The position numbers were made by a program, and so were the translations under genes. A stretch of 52,125 bases of DNA, from assembly GCA_041691815.1 (NCBI GenBank), contig JBEPTZ010000017.1, positions 1 through 52,125 of the forward strand, given 5' to 3'. This DNA is from 70-18 sp041691815. GTDB taxonomy: Bacteria > Pseudomonadota > Alphaproteobacteria > Acetobacterales > Acetobacteraceae. Shown in pieces: positions 23,073 through 31,094 of this stretch. The notes beneath the pieces were generated by a model. It was given only the letters and a program-made list of their open reading frames with translations. It was not told the origin of the DNA and did not search any database. Every line of letters begins with the position of its first letter. The stretch's first letter is position 1.

Positions 23073-25244
23073 TTACGCTGCCTTCGCCTCCCGCCGCCGC
23101 CGGTGCAGGATGAACTCGGTGTAGCCGTTCGGCTGCGTGAGCCCTTGCAGCACCAGTTCGCAGGCGGCCTTGAAGGCGATGCCGTCGTAGCCGGGGGCCA
23201 TCGGTTTGTAGAGCGGGTCGCCTTCGTTCTGGCGGTCGACCACCACGGCCATGCGTCGCATCGTCTCCTTCACCTGTGCCTCGGTGGTGATGCCGTGGCG
23301 CAGCCAGTTGGCGATGTGCTGGCTGGAGATGCGCAGCGTGGCGCGGTCCTCCATCAGCCCGACGTCGTGGATATCCGGCACCTTGGAGCAGCCGACGCCC
23401 TGGTCGATCCAGCGCACCACGTAGCCGAGGATGCCCTGGGCGTTGTTGTCCAGTTCCTGCTGCACCTCCTCGGGCGACCAGTTCGGCCGGTCGGCGAGCG
23501 GCAGGGTGAGGATGGCGGACTGCTTGGCGGGGGCGCGGCCGGCCAGTTCGGTCTGCCGCGCGGCGACGTCGACCATATGATAATGCAGCGCGTGCAGCGT
23601 GGCGGCGGTGGGGGAGGGGACCCAGGCGGTGTTGGCGCCGGCCTTCGGGTGGCCGATCTTCTGCGCCAGCATGTCGGCCATGCGGTCCGGCGCCGCCCAC
23701 ATGCCCTTGCCGATCTGCGCCCGGCCGCGCAGCCCGCAGGCCAGGCCGGCATCCACGTTGTTGTCCTCGTAGGCGGCGATCCAGGCGGTGGCTTTCATCT
23801 CGGTCTTGCGGATCATCGGCCCGGCGGCCATTGAGGTGTGGATTTCGTCGCCGGTGCGGTCGAGGAAGCCGGTGTTGATGAACACCACCCGCTCACGCGC
23901 CGCGCGGATGCAGGCGCGCAGGTTCAGCGTGGTGCGCCGCTCCTCGTCCATGATGCCCATTTTCACCGTGTTGCGCGGCAGCCGCAGCAGGTCCTCGACG
24001 GCGGCGAACAGGTCGGACGCGAAGGCCACCTCGTCCGGGCCGTGCATCTTCGGCTTCACGATATACACCGAGCCGGCGCGGCTGTTGCGCAGCTTGCCAG
24101 TGCTTTTGAGGTCGTGGATGGCGATCAGCGAGGTGATCGCGGCGTCCAGGATGGTCTCGGGGATTTCCTGGCCGGCGGCGTCCAGCACTGCGTCGGTGAA
24201 CATGTGGTGGCCGACATTGCGGATCAGCATCAGGCTGCGGCCGGGGACGACCACTTTGCCGCCATCTGGGCCGCCATCCGGCGCGGTGTAGACGCGGTCC
24301 GGGTTCAGCCGGCGATGCAGGGTCTGCCCGCCTTTTTCGAACGCGGCGGAGAGCGTGCCCTGCATCAGGCCGAGCCAGTTGCGATAGACCTCCACCTTGT
24401 CGGCGGCGTCGACCGCGGCGATCGAGTCCTCGCAGTCCATGATGGTGGTGATCGCCGATTCCAGCAGCACGTCGGACAGGCCGGCCGGGCTGTCCTGGCC
24501 GACCGGGGTGGTGCGGTCGATCACCAGTTCGACGTGCAGCCCGTGATGACCGAGCAGGATGGCGGTGGGCGCGTCGGCGGCGCCGCGATAGCCGAGCAAT
24601 TGCGCCGGGTCGGCGAGGCCGGTGCTGCCGGCGGCGGTGGCGACCGCGAGCCTGCCGGCGACCACGGCATAGCCCGTTGCGTCGGCGTGCCGGGCGCCGG
24701 CAAGCGGTGCCGCCTGGTCGAGCGCCTCGGCGGCGCGGGCCACCACGCGGGCGCCACGGATCTTGTTGTAGCCGCGGCCGCGGGCGGCGCCGTCGGTCTC
24801 GGGAATCGCGTCGGTGCCGTACAGCGCGTCGTACAGGCTGCCCCAGCGGGCGTTGCCGGCATTCAGCGCGTAGCGGGCATTGCTGACCGGCACCACCAGT
24901 TGCGGCCCGGCGATGCTGGCGATTTCCGGGTCGACATGCTCGGTGGCGACCGAGAATATGCCGGGGTCCGGCCGCAGATAGCCGATGTCGTACAGGAACG
25001 CGGCATAGGCGGCCGGGTCATGCTCCTGCCCGCGCCGCGCGGTGTGCCAGGCGTCGATCTGGTCCTGCAGGTCGGCGCGCACTGCCAGCAGCGCGTGGTT
25101 GCGCGGGGCGAAAATGCGCACGATGTCGGCCAACCCGGCCCAGAAGCCGGCGGCGTCCAGCCCGGTGCCGGGCAGCGCCTCGGTCTCGATGAAGGCCTTC
25201 AGCAGCGCCGAGACCCGCAACCCGCCAGCTTGAACATGGTCCAT
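23073..25244 (-). CDS. glcB: Malate synthase G
   Basis: Condenses glyoxylate with acetyl-CoA to malate: the second step of the glyoxylate shunt, and the entry of glycolate/glyoxylate carbon. 723 aa, the monomeric G-isoform length. Family features are the inserted N-terminal alpha/beta domain (about 120-260), then TTIMDCEDSIAAVDAADK near 335, the RSLMLIRNVGHHMFTD segment, KMGIMDEERRT near 435, and the C-terminal plug with the catalytic Asp in PDIHDVGLMEDRATLRISSQ near 625. The start at 25244 follows GGGAG by 8 bp, better than the ATG at 25262. No isocitrate lyase gene is in the window. A nested hairpin lies 65 bp upstream. Confidence 0.96.
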   Translation of the reverse strand: MDHVQAGGLRVSALLKAFIETEALPGTGLDAAGFWAGLADIVRIFAPRNHALLAVRADLQDQIDAWHTARRGQEHDPAAYAAFLYDIGYLRPDPGIFSVATEHVDPEIASIAGPQLVVPVSNARYALNAGNARWGSLYDALYGTDAIPETDGAARGRGYNKIRGARVVARAAEALDQAAPLAGARHADATGYAVVAGRLAVATAAGSTGLADPAQLLGYRGAADAPTAILLGHHGLHVELVIDRTTPVGQDSPAGLSDVLLESAITTIMDCEDSIAAVDAADKVEVYRNWLGLMQGTLSAAFEKGGQTLHRRLNPDRVYTAPDGGPDGGKVVVPGRSLMLIRNVGHHMFTDAVLDAAGQEIPETILDAAITSLIAIHDLKSTGKLRNSRAGSVYIVKPKMHGPDEVAFASDLFAAVEDLLRLPRNTVKMGIMDEERRTTLNLRACIRAARERVVFINTGFLDRTGDEIHTSMAAGPMIRKTEMKATAWIAAYEDNNVDAGLACGLRGRAQIGKGMWAAPDRMADMLAQKIGHPKAGANTAWVPSPTAATLHALHYHMVDVAARQTELAGRAPAKQSAILTLPLADRPNWSPEEVQQELDNNAQGILGYVVRWIDQGVGCSKVPDIHDVGLMEDRATLRISSQHIANWLRHGITTEAQVKETMRRMAVVVDRQNEGDPLYKPMAPGYDGIAFKAACELVLQGLTQPNGYTEFILHRRRREAKAA

Positions 25245-25308
25245 CGGCCATCTCCCATTCACGCAATACCGGGAGGGTTGTTGCCCGTTGCCGGGGCAAA
25301 GTCGAGAG

Positions 25309-25359
25309 CCATTTGCGATCCGCCAGGATAACTCATCTATCCATCAGGATCGCAAATGG
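25309..25359. promoter_or_regulatory. Nested inverted repeat between rraA-like gene and glcB
   Basis: CCATTTGCGATCC (25309-25321) and GGATCGCAAATGG (25347-25359) are perfect complements. Inside them GGATA (25326-25330) pairs with TATCC (25338-25342). It lies 7 bp beyond the aldolase stop and 65 bp before the glcB start. There is no T-run, so it is not a standard terminator. It could be an operator pair, an mRNA leader fold for glcB, or a Rho-independent-like barrier. Confidence 0.55.
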
Positions 25360-25366
25360 ATGCGGG

Positions 25367-26080
25367 TCAACCCTGAGTCTTGCGCCACTCATGATAGGCG
25401 GCGACCGTGGCCTCGTTCGGCGGGTAGGTGCCGGGCAGCGGATGGCCGGCGGCGATGCGGGTCAGCACGAAGGCCTCCAGCGCCTCCTGCTCGGCGGCAT
25501 CGCGCGCCACCTCCTCGGCCAGATGCGCCGGAATCACCACCACGCCATCGGCGTCTCCCACGATCAGGTCGCCGGGGAACACCGCCACGCCGCCGCAGCC
25601 GATCGGCGAATTGAGTTCCACCGCATGATGCCGCACCAGGTTCAGCGGCGCCGACGGGGTGGCGCAATAGACCGGCATCGAGAGCTTGCTGATCGGCCCG
25701 GAATCGCGCACCCCGCCATCGGAGACCATGCCGGCGACGCCGCGCACCGACAGCCGGGTCATCAGGATTTCACCGCCCGAGGCCACCGTGGTGTCGCCGC
25801 GGCAGTCCATCACCAGCACATCCCCGGCCGGCGTGGTTTCCACCGCCTTGCGCTGCGGATGCTCGGGGTTGCCGAGGGTGGAAAGCAGGTCGAGGTCCTC
25901 GCGGGCGGGGATGTTGCGCATGGTGAAGGCGGGGCCGACCAGGTTGGCCGCGACCGGGCCCAGCGGCCGCACACCCTGCATGAAGATGTTGCGATAGCCG
26001 CGCTTGAACATTTGCGTGGTGAGCGTCGCGGTACTGACGCCGCGCATCCGCTCCAGACATTCCTTGGTGAAGCCGGTCAT
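25367..26080 (-). CDS. RraA-like / 4-hydroxy-4-methyl-2-oxoglutarate aldolase family protein
   Basis: 237-aa member of the RraA/HMG-aldolase fold. Homologues cleave 4-carboxy-4-hydroxy-2-oxoadipate or HMG to pyruvate products, or decarboxylate oxaloacetate; true RraA inhibits RNase E. The core TMRNIPAREDLD, VLVMDCRGDTTVASGG and GVRDSG at about residues 60-130 is present, with the Arg-Asp pair of the aldolase metal/pyruvate site. The start at 26080 is preceded by GAGGAA at 7 bp; the frame further up is a shadow of the lacI gene. It begins 11 bp after the LacI-type gene, so both are in one operon, which favours a catabolic aldolase over an RNase regulator. Confidence 0.86.
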   Translation of the reverse strand: MTGFTKECLERMRGVSTATLTTQMFKRGYRNIFMQGVRPLGPVAANLVGPAFTMRNIPAREDLDLLSTLGNPEHPQRKAVETTPAGDVLVMDCRGDTTVASGGEILMTRLSVRGVAGMVSDGGVRDSGPISKLSMPVYCATPSAPLNLVRHHAVELNSPIGCGGVAVFPGDLIVGDADGVVVIPAHLAEEVARDAAEQEALEAFVLTRIAAGHPLPGTYPPNEATVAAYHEWRKTQG

Positions 26081-26091
26081 CGCATGTTTCC

Positions 26092-27102
26092 TCAGGTTGT
26101 AGCGCGCGGGGTGATCCGGAACGGCACCAGGATGCGCCGTGGCGGGGCGCCGCCGGCCAGCCGGGATAGCAGGTTCTCGGCGGCAGTGCGCCCCATCGCC
26201 GCGCCGTCGACGCTGACGGTGGTGATCGGCGGTTCGCTGTTGCGGGCGATGTCGAAATCGCCGAAGCCGCAGACCGCCAGCCGCTCCGGCACCGCGATGC
26301 CGAGCGCGCGGGCCTCGGTTACGGCGCCGAACGCCACCAGGTCGGAACTGCACAGCACCGCGGTACGCCGGCCGAGCGAGGCGGCGATCTCGCGCAGGCC
26401 GCGCCTGCCATCGATGATGCCGCTGGGGGCGGGAAGCTGGGCGGAGGGGATCAGCGTGCCGCCATGGTCGACCACCCGGCGCACGAAGCCGTCGCGCCGC
26501 GCCTGCCCGCGCGGGTCGCCGGCGGCCAGGCTGGCGAAATGCGTGTGGCCGTGGGCTGCGAAGAAATCCGCCACCGCGGCGCCGAGTTCGGCATGGTCGA
26601 AGCCGACCAGCATGTCGGCCGGCTGCTCGGCTGAGTCCCAGATTTCCACCACCGGGATATGCGCCTCGCGCAGCAGCCGCTGCACCGCGGGGCTGTGTCG
26701 TGCGCCGGTCAGCAGCAGGCCGTCTGGCCGGCGGGTCAGCATGGCGCGGATCAGCGCGGTCTCGCCCTCGTCATGGTAGTTGGACAGGCCGAGCATCACC
26801 CGATAGCCGGCCTGATCGAGGGTGTCGGTGAAGGCGTGCATCGGCTCGCTGAACATCGGGCTGGCGATGGTCGGCACGATCGCCGCGATCATCCGGCTGC
26901 GGCGGCTGGACAGTCCGCCGGCGATCAGGTTCGGCACATAGCCGAGCCGCTCGATGGTCGCCTGCACCCGGGCGCGGGTGTCCACCGCGACCCGCTCGGG
27001 GGTGTTCAGCACCCGCGAAACCGTCATCGGCGCCACGCCGGCGGCGGCCGCGACATCGGTAATTTTCACGGCGCCGGGCGAGCCGGAGCGGCGGATGGCC
27101 AA
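26092..27102 (-). CDS. LacI/GalR-family transcriptional regulator (GntR-like branch)
   Basis: Sugar-acid type repressor, about 336 aa. The N-terminal helix-turn-helix is ITDVAAAAGVAPMTVSRVLN followed by the hinge segment SRRSRMIAAIVPTI. The periplasmic-binding-like effector domain runs from about 65 to the end, with GFDHAELG and CGFGDFDIARNSEPPITTVSVD. The start is uncertain: a TTG at 27102 is preceded by GGGGAGG and begins just before the domain, whereas the ATG at 27186 would add an unlikely leader across a -10-like TATGAT. It is followed at 11 bp by the aldolase gene, which it probably controls. The effector is likely a carboxylic or sugar acid (inference). Confidence 0.88.
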   Translation of the reverse strand: MAIRRSGSPGAVKITDVAAAAGVAPMTVSRVLNTPERVAVDTRARVQATIERLGYVPNLIAGGLSSRRSRMIAAIVPTIASPMFSEPMHAFTDTLDQAGYRVMLGLSNYHDEGETALIRAMLTRRPDGLLLTGARHSPAVQRLLREAHIPVVEIWDSAEQPADMLVGFDHAELGAAVADFFAAHGHTHFASLAAGDPRGQARRDGFVRRVVDHGGTLIPSAQLPAPSGIIDGRRGLREIAASLGRRTAVLCSSDLVAFGAVTEARALGIAVPERLAVCGFGDFDIARNSEPPITTVSVDGAAMGRTAAENLLSRLAGGAPPRRILVPFRITPRATT

Positions 27103-27132
27103 GGCGGGCGAGCCTCCCCTGTCTCTGACTTT

Positions 27133-27138
27133 ATCATA
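27133..27138 (-). promoter_or_regulatory. Candidate -10 hexamer for the lacI-aldolase operon
   Basis: TATGAT on the minus strand, 31 bp before the proposed TTG start. The surrounding sequence TTATCATACGACAGTAA is AT-rich in an otherwise GC-rich area. No good -35 is seen. The position supports the downstream start. Confidence 0.3.
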
Positions 27139-27255
27139 CGACAGTAACCTGCCCCCGCGCGCCGGGGCAATCGCCCACGGGAGCAAGGCAGCGCGCGGGG
27201 GAGCCTGCCAGGGTCGACCCGGGGGAGGGGACGGGTCGGCCCGGCGGAGGGCTGG

Positions 27256-27927
27256 TTAGCTGTGCGGCGCCGGGACGGGGGCCGGGGCCGGGGCCTCGGC
27301 TGGCGCCGGCTTGAACGGCTGGGTCGCGGCGGGCGGGGCGGCTGGCGGAGCGGCCTGGCCGGCCGGCGCGGTATAAGGCTGCGTGGGCGCCCCAGGCGCC
27401 GAAGCCGGCATCAGCGACCCACGGCAATCGTTGAAGGCGTTGATCACGTTGCCGGTGCCGGTCAGCCCACCGGTCCACATCGCCTCGTTGCCGCTGGGGA
27501 AGAACACCCGCAGCACAGTTCCGGCGCGGAGTTGGCGCATCATTGGGATCGACTGCTCGAACGGAATGTCGACCGTGATCTGGTTGTGGCTGCCTTTGCC
27601 GCTGAATGGAATCGCGGCGTTGCGGTCGATCTGCACGGTGAGGTCCACGCTGGTGTCGTCGGGGATGTTCCAGGTCGCCTTGTCGAGCATCAGTTGCAGC
27701 CCGGTTTCGCCGGCCTTCTGCTCAATGGCGATCCGCCGGCCTTCGGCGCCGCTGGTGGCGATGCCGCAGACCGGGTGATTTTCGGCATTGGTGCCGGTGA
27801 AGGCGTTCCACTGGCCGGAGGCATAAGTCTGATGCATCTCCGCCCGAGCCGGCGAGGCAATCAACGCGGCGGCCGAGAGGCAGCATGCAAGTGCCGCGGT
27901 TCCGCGCAGCAGGGTCAATCGTGTCAT
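27256..27927 (-). CDS. Exported protein resembling invasion-associated locus B (IalB)
   Basis: 223-aa secreted protein. A signal peptide runs to about residue 29 (ALIASPARA then EMHQTY). The body, about 30-170, has the strand-rich layout and the two-Cys pattern (HPVCGIATSG near 54 and FNDCRGS near 167) expected of an IalB-like domain. The C-terminal 50 residues are low-complexity Pro/Ala, possibly a cell-wall or envelope-spanning tail. AGGAG precedes the start. It is followed upstream by a small lipoprotein gene on the same strand (85 bp away). The IalB resemblance is from pattern memory, and the exact family is unsure. Confidence 0.65.
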   Translation of the reverse strand: MTRLTLLRGTAALACCLSAAALIASPARAEMHQTYASGQWNAFTGTNAENHPVCGIATSGAEGRRIAIEQKAGETGLQLMLDKATWNIPDDTSVDLTVQIDRNAAIPFSGKGSHNQITVDIPFEQSIPMMRQLRAGTVLRVFFPSGNEAMWTGGLTGTGNVINAFNDCRGSLMPASAPGAPTQPYTAPAGQAAPPAAPPAATQPFKPAPAEAPAPAPVPAPHS

Positions 27928-28011
27928 GGGTGTTCTCCTGGTGATGGCCCGCCGCGATCAGGCGCGACGGGTCCCGGCGGCCAGTTGCCGCCGGGTTCAG
28001 GGTCGGCGCGA

Positions 28012-28290
28012 TCAGTAGCGGTAATAGCCGGGGGGCGGCCCGCGGCGTTCGTAACGCGGCCGCTCCGGCGTGGTGGCGGCACCGCCCAGGGCACCCACCG
28101 CACCGCCGATCACCGCGCCAGTGAGTGCGCCGCTGCCACCGCCGGCAGCGCCGCCGATCAGCGCGCCGGCGCCGGCGCCCAGCGCACCACCGCCGAGTGC
28201 TCGTTGGCCGGGGCTGTATGGATCGGTACACGCAGACAATGAAAGCGCGATGCCACCGGCGAGAAGGGCGACTTTCAGAAAATGTTGCAT
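28012..28290 (-). CDS. Small glycine-zipper lipoprotein
   Basis: 92-aa envelope protein. The signal peptide MQHFLKVALLAGGIALSLSAC has the lipobox LSAC, with lipidation at Cys21. A glycine-zipper helix pair follows at about 30-70 (GALGAGAGALIGGAAGGGSGAL and AVIGGAVGALGGAA). The Arg/Pro/Tyr-rich end is RRGPPPGYYRY. This plan is common to SlyB/YmgG-like outer-membrane lipoproteins. GGGAGAG sits 4 bp before the start at 28290; the upstream in-frame extension is not credible. Probably an independent envelope-stress or structural gene. Confidence 0.8.
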   Translation of the reverse strand: MQHFLKVALLAGGIALSLSACTDPYSPGQRALGGGALGAGAGALIGGAAGGGSGALTGAVIGGAVGALGGAATTPERPRYERRGPPPGYYRY

Positions 28291-28460
28291 GGTTCTCTCC
28301 CAATCAATTGCGAGATGCCAGCGACAGGACTGTGTTGTCATGCATCGCTACTGTCCGGCACCTTCTGTCCTACTCATGTAGGCAGCAAAATATGGCAGGA
28401 TAGTAGCATATCGTTCACGGCTACGTTATCGACACCGGGAAGCTGTCGGGTTCGGGGCGG

Positions 28461-29168
28461 TCAGCGCCGCGCAATGGTCCAGCGGGTCAGCGCGAGCGCC
28501 AGCAGCGCCGCCGCCAGCACCAGCAGACTGGATGGCTCGGATACGCTCACCGGCGCGGGGGGTGTGGCGGCATGCGACACCAGCGCCGTACCTGGCAGTG
28601 GCGCCTGCGGCCCGCCGCCGCCCGGCCCGGTTCCGCCGCCCGGTCCGGCAAAGCCCGGTCCACCATAGCCCGGTCCACCAAAACCCGGTTCGCCGGCGCC
28701 GGGTCTGCCGAAGCCGGGTGTTCCGAAGCCAGGCCCGCCGGCGCCGCCATTCGACCAGGGCGAACCACCCTGTGCCAGTGCGGCTCCGGCGCCGATTCCC
28801 ACCGCGACACCGCCCGCCGTCAATCCGCCGATCGCGATGTTGCTGGCCAGCGGCCCGGCCATCATGCCGCCGCCGCTGGCGTGCAGCTTGCGGCTGATGT
28901 CACTGACACCGCATGCCCCGCTATCGACTGGCACCGGTGACGGGTGATGCACCGGCACATGATGCGCGTGATGATGCGGATGCTGCCAGACGCGGCGCGG
29001 GTGATGGCCCAACGGCAGATGCGCGACCGGAAGGCCGGTTGCCGCATGATGGCCGGCGGCGGCGGGGGCCTTGTGGCTCACTGCGTAGTGCACAGCGTGG
29101 CGCGGCCGTGCCGGGAGCAGTGGGGCCGCCCGTTGGATCGGCGGTTGTAGCGGCGTGCAGGGATTCAT
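28461..29168 (-). CDS. His-rich, Gly/Pro-repeat protein with PEP-CTERM-like tail
   Basis: 235-aa protein in three parts. Residues 1-80 are rich in His, Pro and Arg, with dense clusters such as HPHHHAHH near 63-70. Residues 100-135 are small-residue-rich (GPLASNIAIGGLTAGGVAVGIGAG), perhaps a membrane or zipper segment. Residues 140-195 are a repeat tract of GFGxPG/GFGGPGY units. The last 27 residues read SEPSSLLVLAAALLALALTRWTIARR in pattern: a Pro-containing motif, a hydrophobic helix and an Arg-rich end, as in PEP-CTERM sorting signals that exosortases cut. GGAG precedes the start at 29168. There is no obvious N-terminal signal peptide, which is odd for an exported protein, so a different start is possible. 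Confidence 0.6.
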   Translation of the reverse strand: MNPCTPLQPPIQRAAPLLPARPRHAVHYAVSHKAPAAAGHHAATGLPVAHLPLGHHPRRVWQHPHHHAHHVPVHHPSPVPVDSGACGVSDISRKLHASGGGMMAGPLASNIAIGGLTAGGVAVGIGAGAALAQGGSPWSNGGAGGPGFGTPGFGRPGAGEPGFGGPGYGGPGFAGPGGGTGPGGGGPQAPLPGTALVSHAATPPAPVSVSEPSSLLVLAAALLALALTRWTIARR

Positions 29169-29480
29169 GCCCCTGCTCCGTGGTCGCGGCGCTCAATCGA
29201 GGATAGACGCAAAAATGGGATAATACCCGAAAAAATTGGCATATCGACGAAATCCGATCAAAACTGACGCAATGGTATGTATAGAACACAAAATATGTCT
29301 CTAAATAAAGATAAATCGCCAATTAATGATAAATTTCATCGCATGCCGTTCCGCCCTGGTGCGGTACGGCGCCGCTATCCCTGCGCCGATCGCATAGGAG
29401 CCGTCCGTTCGTGTCATCGCGCGTTGACCGGGCGCGCGTGCGGACTACGCTGTCATCTCCACCTCCGAGGAAATCCAGGC
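29169..29480. other. AT-rich divergent control region
   Basis: 312 bp between the PEP-CTERM-like gene and the outer-membrane factor. From about 29205 to 29345 it is strikingly AT-rich (runs such as AAATATG, AATAAAGATAAAT, TTAATGATAAATTT), unlike anything else in the window. No gene is credible. It probably holds promoters for one or both flanking genes and possibly a nucleoid-protein site. Confidence 0.5.
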
Positions 29481-30962
29481 GTGACCCTTCGCCAGACCCT
29501 GTGTCGCGCCGCCGCGCTGTTATCGATCACACTGCCTGCCGGCTGCGCCGCCCTTGGGCCGAATTTTCTCTCGCCGACTGCCTGGTGGTCGCCGAAATCC
29601 TTCACCACCGATACCGGCGCCAAGATCGCCGGAAGCGTGCCGGTGGCCGAGCCGGTCGATCCGCACTGGTGGAAGCTGCTCGGTGACCCGATGCTGACCT
29701 CACTGGAGGCGCGGCTGATCACCTCGAACCTTGACCTGCGCATCGCCTCGCTGCGGCTGGCCGAGGCTCGGGCCGAATTGGGCGTGAGCCAGGCCGGCCT
29801 GGTGCCGACATTGAATGGTGACGCCGGAGTTTCCGCCAATCAGGCGAGCCGCAACGGCACGCTCTCGCTGACCCCGCGCAATCGGCTGGACAACCCATAC
29901 AACCTGTACCAGTACGGTTTCGACGCCTCCTGGGAGCTGGATTTCTGGGGCCATGTGCGCCGCGCCGTGGAGCAGTCCGCGGCCAATGTGACGGCGACCG
30001 AGGAAGCCGGGCGCGATGTTGCGGTCACCAGTGCGGCGGAACTGGCGCGCGACTACGTACGGTTGCGCGGCGTGCAGCGCAAATTGCAGATCACCCGGCA
30101 GAATCTCGGCTCCGCGCAGGAGAGCCTGCGGTTGACCCAGGCCCGCGCCGCCGGTGGCCTGACCACCGATCTCGATGTTGCCAACGCGGCCGCCGAGGTC
30201 GCCACAATTCGCGCCCAGATTCCGGCGCTCGATCAGCAGATCAGCCAATTATCAAACGCCATCGCGCTGTTGCTCGGCCAACCGCCGCGCGCGCTGGAGC
30301 ATGAGCTGGCCGCGGCCCGCCCGGTGCCGCCGGTGCCGCCGCGTGTGCCGGTGGGGGTGCCGAGCGAGCTGGCCCGTCGCCGTCCTGATATCCGCCGTGC
30401 GGAGGCGATGCTGCACGCCGCCACTGCCGCCACCGGCGTCGCGGTGGCGGACTTCTATCCGCGCATCACGCTGATGGGCAACGGCATGCTGCAGGGTCTG
30501 CAGCCGGCCAACCTGGCGGACTGGGCCTCGCTGGCGTACGCCATCGGCCCCAGCGTCACCCTGCCGATCTTCGACGGCGGCCGCCGCACCCGCACGCTGG
30601 AACTGCGCAAGGCGCAGCAGCAGGAGGCCGGCGTCACCTATCAGCGCACCGTGCTCGGCGCTTTGCACGAGGTGGACAACGCGCTCTCCGCCTATGGTGC
30701 CGAGCAGCGTCGGCGCGACGAACTGGCGCGCGCCGTGGCCGAGGACCGCCGGGCCGTGGCACTGGCCCGCGACCGCTACGAGCAGGGGGTCGCCGACTTC
30801 CTGCAGGTGTTGACCGCGCAGCGTGCGCTGCTGGCCGCCGAGCAGGATCTGGCCGACAGCACCACCACCGTCTCCACCAATCTTGTCGCGCTGTACAAGG
30901 CATTGGGTGGCGGATGGGAGAATATCCAGCCGACAACAGCCGGTACGGTCAACAAATCGTAG
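29481..30962 (+). CDS. Orphan NodT-type outer-membrane efflux factor lipoprotein
   Basis: TolC-superfamily channel, about 493 aa with a GTG start at 29481. The start was chosen because it begins the signal peptide (LRQTLCRAAALLSITLPAGC), with the lipobox LPAGC and lipid Cys near residue 22; GAGG lies 11 bp upstream. The ATG-led frame from 29277 would add a non-coding-like leader. The two OEP repeats are clear: NLDLRIASLRLAEARAELG and VGVPSELARRRPDIRRAEA. The C-terminus is VALYKALGGGW. No adaptor or pump gene is adjacent, unlike the OMF at 12823, so it may pair with a distant system. Confidence 0.88.
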   Translation: MTLRQTLCRAAALLSITLPAGCAALGPNFLSPTAWWSPKSFTTDTGAKIAGSVPVAEPVDPHWWKLLGDPMLTSLEARLITSNLDLRIASLRLAEARAELGVSQAGLVPTLNGDAGVSANQASRNGTLSLTPRNRLDNPYNLYQYGFDASWELDFWGHVRRAVEQSAANVTATEEAGRDVAVTSAAELARDYVRLRGVQRKLQITRQNLGSAQESLRLTQARAAGGLTTDLDVANAAAEVATIRAQIPALDQQISQLSNAIALLLGQPPRALEHELAAARPVPPVPPRVPVGVPSELARRRPDIRRAEAMLHAATAATGVAVADFYPRITLMGNGMLQGLQPANLADWASLAYAIGPSVTLPIFDGGRRTRTLELRKAQQQEAGVTYQRTVLGALHEVDNALSAYGAEQRRRDELARAVAEDRRAVALARDRYEQGVADFLQVLTAQRALLAAEQDLADSTTTVSTNLVALYKALGGGWENIQPTTAGTVNKS

Positions 30963-30986
30963 TCATCGCCCATTGTCGATTGGCTA

Positions 30987-31017
30987 TTGTCCACGTTCGC
31001 CCACCGGTTCATATAAT
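30987..31017 (+). promoter_or_regulatory. Candidate sigma-70-type promoter of otsA
   Basis: TTGTCC at 30987 and a perfect TATAAT at 31012, with a 19-base spacer, about 77 bp before the otsA start. The long spacer lowers confidence. The position fits an independent promoter for otsA. Confidence 0.45.
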
Positions 31018-31094
31018 CTGAGCTTCGCCGCAATGGGAACCAATCTCGGTTGCTGTTGTTCCTGTAGACCATTCGTCACGGGCGAATTCACATC

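Noticed and set aside
29277..29480. Longer ATG-led start of the orphan outer-membrane factor
   Set aside because: The leader encodes no signal peptide, and the lipoprotein signal begins exactly at the GTG at 29481.
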